Positions 1 through 6,513 of a DNA stretch of 6,513 nt are shown one piece after another. The notes beneath the pieces are model-generated. The model was given only the letters and a program-made list of their open reading frames with translations, was not told the DNA's origin and searched no databases. Source of the stretch: Betaproteobacteria bacterium (GTDB lineage: Bacteria; Pseudomonadota; Gammaproteobacteria; Burkholderiales; SG8-41); the NCBI GenBank assembly GCA_023266245.1, contig JAHFRO010000019.1, forward strand, positions 1,494 through 8,006, in the 5' to 3' direction. Position 1 is the stretch's first letter. Each line of letters opens with the position of its first letter. The translations under genes and the position numbers were made by a program.

Positions 1-28
1 AAGGCGGAAGGATGAAGGCAGAAGTGGG
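1..28. repeat. degenerate heptameric tandem repeat, AAGGNNG
   Basis: The first 28 bases read as four consecutive 7-base units: AAGGCGG, AAGGATG, AAGGCAG, AAGTGGG. The third unit differs from the first at one base, and the fourth is more decayed. The array may begin before the window. No open frame with coding character runs through it, so this is spacer DNA upstream of prfB. A short hairpin, GGGC-cgta-GCCC (26-37), overlaps its end. The function is unknown. Period-7 arrays are known in intergenic DNA of some bacteria, but I cannot assign this one to a named family. Confidence 0.55.
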
Positions 29-51
29 CCGTAGCCCGAGAGATGAGGACC

Positions 52-65
52 GAAGGCGCGCCTTC
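52..65. repeat. perfect 14-bp palindrome
   Basis: GAAGGCGCGCCTTC equals its own reverse complement. It lies 15 bases upstream of the TTGTCA box of the putative prfB promoter. It could be a binding site for a dimeric regulator or simply chance in GC-rich DNA. The sequence gives no way to name a protein that binds it. Confidence 0.5.
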
Positions 66-80
66 AGCCGTCGGCAACAG

Positions 81-105
81 TTGTCATCCTCCCCGCGTGT
101 ATAAT
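81..105 (+). promoter_or_regulatory. putative prfB-lysS promoter
   Basis: A perfect -10 hexamer TATAAT lies at 100-105. The best -35 look-alike, TTGTCA (81-86), is only 13 bases away instead of about 17, so the -35 contact is doubtful and the promoter may depend on the -10 or on an activator. Transcription would start near 112. That leaves a leader of only about 16 bases before the prfB ATG at 128. No clear Shine-Dalgarno sequence lies in that leader, only AGAG at 120-123. Confidence 0.5.
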
Positions 106-127
106 TTCAGCTTTTAAGCAGAGCGCC

Positions 128-1232
128 ATGGAAGCCGAACAGATCAACGCCATCGCCCGGCGGCTCAACGACGTCGAAGGTCGCGCAGCGGAGTTGCGGA
201 GGTATCTTTGACTTCGGCGAAAAGCAAAAACGCCTCGCCGAGATTGCTGCAATTCTGGAAGATCCCGCCCTCTGGAACGACCCGAAGCGGGCTCAGGAGC
301 TAGGCAGGGAGCGCAAGGCGCTCGAAGGCGTCGTTTCCGCCCTGACCAAGTTAGACACCGAACTGCGCGACGCCCAGGAGCTGTTCGATATCGCCAGGGC
401 AGAGTACGACGAAGCCGCGCTGGCGGCCATCGATGGCGACGCGCGCGAGCTGGAAAACACCGTGGCGGAGATGGAGTTCCGCCGCATGTTCTCCAAACCG
501 GCGGATACCAACAACTGCTTCATCGACATCCAGGCGGGTTCCGGCGGCACCGAAGCGCAGGACTGGGCGGCGATGCTCGAGCGCATGTACACGCGCTACT
601 GCGAGCGCAAGGGCTACCAGGTCGAACTGCTGGAGGAGTCCCCGGGTGAAGTCGCCGGCGTCAAGAGCGCGACGCTCAAGGTCACCGGAGACTACGCCTA
701 CGGGCACCTGCGCACCGAGTCCGGCGTTCATCGCCTGGTGCGGAAATCCCCGTTCGACGCCAACAACCGCCGGCATACCTCGTTTGCGAGCGTGTTCGTC
801 TACCCCGAGGTGGACGAGACCATCGAGATCGCGGTCAAACCCGCGGATCTGCGCATCGACACTTTCCGCGCCTCGGGCGCCGGCGGGCAGCACGTGAACA
901 AGACCGACTCGGCAGTGCGCATCACGCACCTGCCGACCGGCATCGTGGTGCAGTGCCAGAACGACCGCTCGCAGCACCGCAACCGCGCGGAGGCGATGGC
1001 GATGCTGAAATCGCGCCTCTACGAGCTCGAGTTGCGCAAGCGCCAGGAGGAAAAACAGGCGCTGGAGGACACCAAAACCGACATCGGCTGGGGGCATCAG
1101 ATACGTTCCTATGTGCTCGACCAGTCGCGCATCAAGGACCTGCGCACCAACATCGAGATCGGCAACACGCAGGCGGTACTCGACGGCGGTCTCGACGAAT
1201 TCATCACCGCAAGCCTCAAGCAAGGCCTGTAG
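128..1232 (+). CDS. prfB: peptide chain release factor 2 (RF2), expressed by programmed +1 frameshift
   Basis: RF2 recognises UGA and UAA in the ribosomal A site and triggers hydrolysis of peptidyl-tRNA. The coding sequence is 128-208 joined to 210-1232: 27 codons, an in-frame TGA at 209-211, then a +1 shift into the main frame. This gives 367 residues, against 365 in E. coli. The anticodon-like recognition tripeptide SPF is at about residues 207-209. The catalytic GGQ is at 252-254 inside ASGAGGQHVNKTDSAVR. The residue matching E. coli RF2 position 246 is Ala (A248 here), the common form, not the Thr of strain K-12. The N-terminal helical domain (residues 1 to about 110) begins in the zero frame and continues after the shift with DFGEKQKRLAEIAAILEDPA, as in the family. 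The start ATG at 128 has a weak ribosome-binding site. An annotation that skips the frameshift would wrongly begin at the internal ATG at 462. lysS follows after 18 bases. Identification is certain. Confidence 0.97.
198..212 (+). promoter_or_regulatory. prfB: RF2 programmed +1 frameshift site
   Basis: The site reads GGAGG (198-202), a three-base spacer TAT, then CTT TGA C (206-212). This has the same architecture as the E. coli prfB site: an internal Shine-Dalgarno-like sequence, the slippery Leu codon CUU, the weak stop UGA and a following C. When RF2 is scarce the ribosome pauses at UGA and slips +1 to read GAC, and so completes RF2. When RF2 is abundant, translation stops at codon 28. This is established autoregulation for prfB, and every element is visible here. 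Confidence 0.97.
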
Positions 1233-1250
1233 CCAGGAAGGAACCCTGCC

Positions 1251-2753
1251 ATGGAACAACAAGACACGCCAATCCCGCAGGACACCCACCGCATCATCGC
1301 CGAGCGCCGGGCGAAGCTGAATGCGATACGGGAGAAAGGCGTCGCCTACCCCAACGACTTCTACCGCCAGAATCTCGCCGCGGAGCTCGTCGAGAAGTAC
1401 GAGAACCACGACCGGGACACGCTGGATCTCAACCCCGTGATCGTGAAGGTCGCCGGTCGCATCATGCTCAAGCGCACGATGGGCAAGATCACCTTCGCCA
1501 ACATCCAGGACATGAGCGGCCAGATCCAGATTTTCGTCGCCGACAACGCCCCCGGCAAGGCGGAGCATGAAGCGTTCAAGCACCATGACATCGGGGACAT
1601 CATCGGCGTGGATGGCGTGCTGTTCAAAACCAAGACCGGGGAGCTGACGGTGCGTGCCAGGGCCGTGCGCCTGCTCGCCAAGTCGCTCCGTCCGCTGCCC
1701 GACAAGTTCCACGGCCTCACCGACCAGGAACTGCGCTACCGCCAGCGCTACGTCGATCTCATCGTCAACGAAGACACGCGCCTGGTTTTCGTGCAGCGCT
1801 CGCGCATCATCCAGGCGATCCGCAATTTCCTGCTCGCGCGGCGCTTTCTCGAGGTCGAGACGCCGATGATGCAACCGATTCCCGGCGGCGCCGCGGCACG
1901 ACCTTTCGTCACGCACCACAATGCGCTCGACATGGACCTGTACCTGCGCGTCGCGCCGGAGCTTTATCTCAAGAGACTGGTGGTGGGCGGCTTCGAGAAA
2001 GTGTTCGAGATCAGCTGCAACTTCCGCAACGAAGGGATCTCGACCAAGCACAACCCCGAGTTCACCATGCTCGAGTTCTACGTTGCCTACGTGGACTACC
2101 ACTACCTGCTGGCGGCCATTCCCCAGATGATCCTCGAGGTCGCACAGACGGTGGTCGGCACGGCCAAGATCACCTACCAGGGGCACGAGATCGATTTCGA
2201 CAAGCCGTACGCACGGATGACCATAACGGAAGCGATCAAGCAGCACCATCCCGGGATCACCGATGCGCTGCTCAACGACCGTGAGGCGCTGATCGCCAGG
2301 CTCAAGGGGCTCGGCATCGCTTATCGGCCCGCAGACGGCATCGGAGGCCTGCAGCTCACGCTGTTCGAGAATACGACCGAGGACAAGCTGATCCAGCCGA
2401 CCTTCATTCTCGACTATCCTGCGGAGGTCTCGCCCCTCGCGCGCCGCAGCGACAAGAACCCCGAGATCGCCGAGCGCTTCGAGCTCTACATCGCGGGGCG
2501 CGAGATCGCCAACGGTTTCTCCGAGCTGAACGACCCTGAGGACCAGGCGGCGCGCTTTCAGCAGCAGGTCCGGCAGAAGGAGGCGGGCGACGCCGAGGCG
2601 ATGCATTACGACGCCGACTACATCCGCGCCCTCGAGTACGGGATGCCGCCGGCATCCGGAGCCGGCATCGGCATCGACCGCCTGGTGATGCTGTTCACCG
2701 ACAGTCCATCGATCCGCGACGTGATCCTGTTCCCGCTGCTGCGCCCTGAATGA
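1251..2753 (+). CDS. lysS: lysine--tRNA ligase, class II
   Basis: The cytosolic enzyme charges tRNA-Lys with lysine using ATP. It has 500 residues, close to E. coli LysS (505). The N-terminal OB-fold that binds the anticodon covers about residues 62-140. The class II catalytic core follows. Motif 1 is around FLEVETPMMQPIPGGAAARP (from F199). Motif 2 is FRNEGISTKHNPEFTMLEFY (from F258; R259 should contact ATP). Motif 3 is GAGIGIDRLVMLF with R477. No key residue is missing. The start at 1251 is supported by AGGAAGG at 1235-1241, 9 bases upstream. The 18-base gap from prfB and the lack of a promoter between them indicate one transcript. The stop TGA (2751-2753) is itself an RF2-dependent codon. 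Confidence 0.97.
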   Translation: MEQQDTPIPQDTHRIIAERRAKLNAIREKGVAYPNDFYRQNLAAELVEKYENHDRDTLDLNPVIVKVAGRIMLKRTMGKITFANIQDMSGQIQIFVADNAPGKAEHEAFKHHDIGDIIGVDGVLFKTKTGELTVRARAVRLLAKSLRPLPDKFHGLTDQELRYRQRYVDLIVNEDTRLVFVQRSRIIQAIRNFLLARRFLEVETPMMQPIPGGAAARPFVTHHNALDMDLYLRVAPELYLKRLVVGGFEKVFEISCNFRNEGISTKHNPEFTMLEFYVAYVDYHYLLAAIPQMILEVAQTVVGTAKITYQGHEIDFDKPYARMTITEAIKQHHPGITDALLNDREALIARLKGLGIAYRPADGIGGLQLTLFENTTEDKLIQPTFILDYPAEVSPLARRSDKNPEIAERFELYIAGREIANGFSELNDPEDQAARFQQQVRQKEAGDAEAMHYDADYIRALEYGMPPASGAGIGIDRLVMLFTDSPSIRDVILFPLLRPE

Positions 2754-2759
2754 AACAGC

Positions 2760-2822
2760 CATCAGCGATCAGCTTTCGGCGATCAGCTTGCCGCGGGTTG
2801 GCTGACAGCTGACAGCTGAGCG
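2760..2822. repeat. heptameric inverted repeat between lysS and the acetoacetyl-CoA synthetase gene
   Basis: Most of the 76-base spacer is made of 7-base units. The left side is CATCAGC, GATCAGC, TTTCGGC, GATCAGC, TTGCCGC (2760-2794). The right side is GGCTGAC, AGCTGAC, AGCTGAG (2800-2820). The right units are the reverse complement of the left theme (TCAGC against GCTGA). As RNA the two sides can pair as three successive 5-bp helices separated by two-base mismatches (2769-2773/2814-2818, 2776-2780/2807-2811, 2783-2787/2800-2804). No T-run follows, so it is not an ordinary intrinsic terminator. It could affect mRNA processing or partial termination, or be a mobile-type intergenic element. I see no promoter here. 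Confidence 0.65.
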
Positions 2823-2829
2823 CGTTCCC

Positions 2830-4794
<1,965 letters not shown>

Positions 4795-4795
4795 G

Positions 4796-4820
4796 TCGGG
4801 CGTGAACTATGTCACGCCGA
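4796..4820 (+). terminator. hairpin after aacS, possible weak terminator
   Basis: Two bases after the aacS stop, GGCGTGA (4799-4805) pairs with TCACGCC (4812-4818) around a six-base loop. TC/GA can extend it across a one-base bulge. No T-run follows, so an intrinsic terminator in the strict sense is not supported. It may stabilise the 3' end or act with Rho. Confidence 0.4.
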
Positions 4821-4893
4821 GTTGACAAACGCGTGTCGCAGCGAGCAAAACTTTACCCCAGTTCTCAATTTTGCACGGTAACGATTTGTTTCT

Positions 4894-4911
4894 CTGTGAA
4901 TTTCTTCACAG
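4894..4911. promoter_or_regulatory. CRP-type operator
   Basis: CTGTGAATTTCTTCACAG is a 7-bp inverted repeat that contains TGTGA-N6-TCACA, the full consensus of the CRP/Vfr family of cAMP-responsive regulators. It is centred between 4902 and 4903. That is position -41.5 if transcription starts at 4944, seven bases after the TAAGAT box. This is the standard class II activator position. Betaproteobacteria carry CRP-family regulators, but which one binds here is inference. Confidence 0.65.
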
Positions 4912-4931
4912 TCCTCCGGTCAACGCCGGGG

Positions 4932-4937
4932 TAAGAT
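4932..4937 (+). promoter_or_regulatory. putative -10 box of the glycine-zipper gene
   Basis: TAAGAT matches TATAAT at four of six positions. No good -35 hexamer lies 17 bases upstream, as expected for an activator-dependent promoter; the CRP-type palindrome occupies the -35 region. Transcription would begin around 4944. This leaves a leader of about 46 bases and places the ATG at 4936 outside the transcript. Confidence 0.45.
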
Positions 4938-4975
4938 GCGGCGTTGTCTCTTGCAGCATTTCATTGTTTGGAGCG

Positions 4976-4983
4976 AAAGGAGG
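4976..4983 (+). promoter_or_regulatory. strong Shine-Dalgarno deciding the start at 4990
   Basis: AAAGGAGG lies six bases upstream of the ATG at 4990. The in-frame ATG 18 codons earlier (4936) has no ribosome-binding site, overlaps the proposed -10 box, and would add the non-family extension MRRCLLQHFIVWSERRPA. Confidence 0.85.
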
Positions 4984-4989
4984 CCAGCT

Positions 4990-5559
4990 ATGTTGGAAAC
5001 TCAAGCCCGTGTCAGCCCCGTCGTGGCAATTGCTGCGGTAGCGGTCATCGTCTTCAGCGCCGTCGGCGTGGGTGTGATGACCGGCGTCATCCCGAGCTCG
5101 TTCTCGAAGGCGAGTGAGCAGATGGCGACGGCGCAACCGCAGAAAGCCGCGTCAGCCCCAAGGAAGACCACCACCGAGCCCACGCGCGTTGCTGCGGCCG
5201 ACGCGTCGAAGCCCGGCGCGCGCGTATGCGCGAACTGTGGCACCGTGGCGTCGATCAACGTCGTCAAGAAGGAAGGCGAAGGCAGCGGTCTCGGCGCAGT
5301 GGCCGGCGGCGTGGCCGGCGGCGTGCTCGGCAATCAGGTCGGCCAGGGCCGCGGCCGCACCGCCGCGACTGTGGTCGGCGCGGGTGCCGGCGCCTACGCC
5401 GGACACCAGGTCGAGAAACACATGAAGACCACCGAGCGCTACAACGTCGCGGTGCGCATGGAGGACGGCACGAACCGCACTTTCTCGTATGAGAAGGAGC
5501 CCGCTTTCCGCGCCGGGGACAAGGTCAAAGTCGTGGACGGCGCTCTGGTCGTCAACTGA
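4990..5559 (+). CDS. membrane-anchored glycine-zipper (2TM, Rick_17kDa_Anti-like) protein
   Basis: This 189-residue protein resembles the glycine-zipper 2TM-domain proteins common in betaproteobacteria, distantly related to SlyB and the rickettsial 17-kDa antigen. An N-terminal hydrophobic segment (about residues 9-33, SPVVAIAAVAVIVFSAVGVG) is a signal anchor with no lipobox cysteine, so this is not an obvious lipoprotein. A flexible Ala/Pro/Thr/Lys-rich linker follows (about 39-75), then a CANCG motif (C80, C83). The glycine zipper occupies about 98-140, with GLGAVAGGVAGGVLGNQVG and a second half GAGAGAYAGHQVEKH. The C-terminal part (about 150-189, YNVAVRMEDGTNRTFSYE onward) looks like a small beta domain. 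The function is not established; family members are tied to envelope integrity. Its own promoter region with a CRP-type site and its own terminator make it a single-gene unit. Confidence 0.85.
   Translation: MLETQARVSPVVAIAAVAVIVFSAVGVGVMTGVIPSSFSKASEQMATAQPQKAASAPRKTTTEPTRVAAADASKPGARVCANCGTVASINVVKKEGEGSGLGAVAGGVAGGVLGNQVGQGRGRTAATVVGAGAGAYAGHQVEKHMKTTERYNVAVRMEDGTNRTFSYEKEPAFRAGDKVKVVDGALVVN
5299..5322 (+). repeat. two perfect 12-base tandem copies in the glycine zipper
   Basis: GTGGCCGGCGGC occurs twice head to tail (5299-5310, 5311-5322) and encodes VAGG-VAGG. A third, decayed unit (GTGCTCGGC) follows. Identity at the DNA level suggests recent duplication by slippage, or strong codon bias acting on a repeated peptide. 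Confidence 0.8.
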
Positions 5560-5578
5560 CGCCATCACCTTCGTCACG

Positions 5579-5607
5579 GGGCCGCGAACTCACGCGGCCT
5601 TTTTTTT
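5579..5607 (+). terminator. intrinsic terminator of the glycine-zipper gene
   Basis: GGCCGCG (5580-5586) pairs perfectly with CGCGGCC (5593-5599) around a six-base loop and is followed by eight T (5600-5607). It starts 20 bases after the stop codon. This insulates the downstream riboswitch unit from upstream transcription. Confidence 0.93.
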
Positions 5608-5640
5608 CGCTTTCTTGTACTGACCGCGCTTGATGCTTGC

Positions 5641-5669
5641 TTGACGCACCACCGGCGGCGCGCTTAAAT
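5641..5669 (+). promoter_or_regulatory. promoter of the riboswitch-transporter unit
   Basis: TTGACG (5641-5646, five of six to consensus) and TTAAAT (5664-5669, four of six) are separated by 17 bases. Transcription should begin near G5676, just before the first strand of the riboswitch outer helix (5681). The fit of promoter, start and aptamer edge supports all three. Confidence 0.65.
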
Positions 5670-5680
5670 ACCCGTGCCAG

Positions 5681-5795
5681 CTCAACCGACGGGTAGCTAG
5701 GGTTCCGCCGACGCGAGTCGGGCCCGGACCGAGCGCTACACAAAGCCCGCGCGGCATGCACCCGAGGACGAAAAAGCCAGAGGGGATAGGTTGAG
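5681..5795 (+). ncRNA. ykkC-family riboswitch aptamer (guanidine-I / ppGpp / PRPP superfamily)
   Basis: The leader holds the hallmark blocks of ykkC RNAs in the right order. CTAGGGTTCCG (5697-5707) comes first, then a GNRA-capped hairpin CCGAC-GCGA-GTCGG (5708-5721), CGGACCGAG (5725-5733), ACACA (5738-5742), and GAGGACGAAAAAGCCAGAGG (5764-5783). Helices close around them. The outer helix is CTCAACC/GGTTGAG (5681-5687 with 5789-5795). P1 is GTAGC/GCTAC (5693-5697 with 5735-5739). TCCG/CGGA (5704-5707 with 5725-5728) stacks under the GNRA hairpin. A short GCC/GGC stem (5745-5755) sits in the P3 region. The family binds guanidine (subtype 1) or ppGpp, PRPP or nucleoside diphosphates (subtype 2). 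The 3' core is not the canonical guanidine-I GGGATAAAAGCCCGGGAGA, so the ligand is left open. Family assignment is by recalled consensus, not by a covariance-model search. Confidence 0.82.
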
Positions 5796-5836
5796 GCGTG
5801 TAACTACGTCTCATCGCTATCGTCAACGGCTTTTTT
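5771..5836 (+). terminator. riboswitch expression platform, conditional terminator
   Basis: AAAAAGCC (5771-5778), part of the aptamer core, is perfectly complementary to GGCTTTTT (5828-5835) at the end of the leader. Between them GATAG (5785-5789) can pair with CTATC (5817-5821), and TGAGGCGT (5792-5799) with ACGTCTCA (5806-5813, one G-U). Together these make a long, interrupted hairpin ending in six T (5831-5836). Forming it destroys the aptamer core and the outer helix. Ligand binding should therefore prevent termination and turn the transporter on. This is the same logic as in characterised ykkC riboswitches. The internal loops make the terminator weaker than the one at 5579. Confidence 0.65.
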
Positions 5837-5851
5837 GAACTCGAGGATGCC

Positions 5852-6513
5852 ATGACCGCCCTTGCCCTCGCCCTGATCCTGTCTGCCGCCGCCCTCCACG
5901 CCAGTTGGAATTTCGTTCTAAAACGTTCGGGCGGCGGGACGGTGTTCGTGTGGCTTTTCGCCACCCTTTCCGCGCTGATATATGCGCCGCTTGCGGCGTT
6001 CATCGTCTGGTGGCAGAAGCCGGAGTTCGGATGGATGCATTTCGGGCTGATGTTCGCGAGCGCGGCGCTGCACACTGCGTACTACCTGCTGCTCGACCGC
6101 GGCTACCGCAGCGGCGACCTGTCCGTCGTTTACCCGCTCGCGCGCGGCACCGGGCCGCTCATCACGGTGCTATGCGCCGTGTTGTTCCTTCAAGAGCGCC
6201 CGACGCCGGTCGCGGTAGCCGGAGCGCTGCTCATCGGCGGTGGCGCGGTCCTGCTTACCGGAGACCCACGCAAGCTGAGACAGTCAGGCAATTATTATGC
6301 CGTCGGTTTCGCGCTGCTCACCGGCTGCATGATTGCGAGTTACACACTGGTGGACAAGATCGCCGTCGCGGCCTACCTGATCCCGCCGCTGGTGCAGGAT
6401 TGGGCGGCTAACCTGGGCCGCGTGTGCCTGATGACACCGATGGCGCTCGCGCTCAAGGACCAGATCCGCCCCACTTGGCAGCGCGCCAAAAAAGAAATCA
6501 TCGCGGTCGCGCT
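5852..6513 (+). CDS. DMT-superfamily (EamA) transporter, 3' end outside window
   Basis: The frame is open from ATG 5852 to the window edge: 220 residues plus two bases. Most full-length EamA proteins have about 280-300 residues and ten membrane helices, as two copies of a five-helix domain. Hydrophobic segments lie at about 3-22, 31-53, 61-82, 92-113, 118-137, 147-168 and 178-200. The first EamA repeat is complete. It has the family-typical YPLARGTGPL (94-103) at the fourth helix, QERP (114-117) after it, and the glycine-rich fifth helix AVAGALLIGGGAVLL. The second repeat begins near 147. GAGGA (5843-5847) four bases before the ATG is the ribosome-binding site. The substrate is unknown; EamA proteins export amino acids, metabolites and drugs. 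The riboswitch directly upstream implies control by the ykkC-class ligand, and the substrate may be related to it. Confidence 0.88.
   Translation, partial: MTALALALILSAAALHASWNFVLKRSGGGTVFVWLFATLSALIYAPLAAFIVWWQKPEFGWMHFGLMFASAALHTAYYLLLDRGYRSGDLSVVYPLARGTGPLITVLCAVLFLQERPTPVAVAGALLIGGGAVLLTGDPRKLRQSGNYYAVGFALLTGCMIASYTLVDKIAVAAYLIPPLVQDWAANLGRVCLMTPMALALKDQIRPTWQRAKKEIIAVA

Noticed and set aside
462..1232. prfB starting at the ATG at 462
   Set aside because: This would remove the N-terminal domain of RF2. The frame is open back to 210 with a family-like sequence, and the frameshift site at 198-212 explains the true start at 128.
351..2762. An 803-codon open frame on the minus strand opposite prfB and lysS
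   Set aside because: It lies antisense to two certain genes, its translation (rich in Val, Leu, Arg, Asp, His) has no recognisable domain, and it ignores the prfB-lysS boundary. Long antisense frames are common opposite GC-rich genes with biased third positions.
4822..4850. TTGACA as the -35 box of a promoter for the glycine-zipper gene
   Set aside because: The hexamer is perfect, but no acceptable -10 lies 16-18 bases downstream (GCAAAA at 4845), and the CRP-TAAGAT arrangement is nearer the gene. It could still be a secondary or weak promoter.
4936..4989. Upstream in-frame ATG for the glycine-zipper protein
   Set aside because: It has no ribosome-binding site, gives an unlikely N terminus and overlaps the -10 box. 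The ATG at 4990 has AAAGGAGG at ideal spacing.
5669..5695. Perfect 7-bp inverted repeat TACCCGT / ACGGGTA as an anti-aptamer hairpin overlapping P1
   Set aside because: Its left arm overlaps the -10 box and precedes the predicted transcription start near 5676, so most of that arm should not be in the RNA.
5590..6075. A 161-codon minus-strand frame ending in GQYKKAKKKAA
   Set aside because: The lysine-rich end is simply the reverse reading of the terminator T-run. The frame runs through the promoter, riboswitch and transporter of the + strand and shows no domain.
6513..6513. Premature end or pseudogene status for the EamA gene
   Set aside because: The frame is still open at the last base of the window. 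The truncation is an artefact of the window, not a lesion.

Overview
The window looks like chromosomal DNA of a GC-rich proteobacterium, most likely a betaproteobacterium. The pointers are the order prfB-lysS (a common betaproteobacterial pairing), an acetoacetyl-CoA synthetase typical of polyhydroxyalkanoate-making bacteria, and a glycine-zipper protein of the kind widespread in Burkholderiales and relatives. All genes lie on the + strand. I see no rRNA, tRNA, CRISPR array, transposase or phage gene.

Layout. Bases 1-127 hold a spacer with a degenerate 7-base repeat, a 14-bp palindrome and a consensus -10 box. Bases 128-1232 encode release factor 2 (prfB), interrupted at codon 28 by the classical autoregulatory +1 frameshift site, so translation begins well before the uninterrupted part of the frame. 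Bases 1251-2753 encode lysyl-tRNA synthetase (lysS), 18 bases downstream and almost surely co-transcribed. A 76-base spacer built of 7-base units arranged as an inverted repeat leads to the acetoacetyl-CoA synthetase gene (2830-4794). A regulatory spacer (4795-4989) follows. It carries a full CRP-type palindrome placed exactly where a class II activator site should sit relative to a TAAGAT -10 box, and it drives a 189-residue membrane-anchored glycine-zipper protein (4990-5559). That gene ends in a strong intrinsic terminator (5579-5607).

The most interesting part is 5641-5851. A sigma70-like promoter (TTGACG, 17-base spacer, TTAAAT) starts a leader that carries the signature blocks of a ykkC-family riboswitch (the guanidine-I / ppGpp / PRPP / nucleoside-diphosphate superfamily). 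It is followed by an expression platform in which AAAAAGCC, part of the aptamer core, can instead pair perfectly with GGCTTTTT to make a terminator. Sixteen bases after the T-run begins a DMT/EamA-type transporter (5852 to the window end, truncated). The gene controlled is therefore probably a membrane exporter or importer whose expression responds to the ykkC-class ligand. The ligand subclass cannot be fixed from this sequence, and the 3' core of the aptamer departs from the canonical guanidine-I form.

How the genes fit together: prfB and lysS are translation housekeeping genes. aacS is central metabolism of acetoacetate, probably for polyhydroxybutyrate turnover. The glycine-zipper protein is an envelope protein in its own, apparently CRP-controlled unit. 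The transporter is an independent riboswitch-controlled unit.
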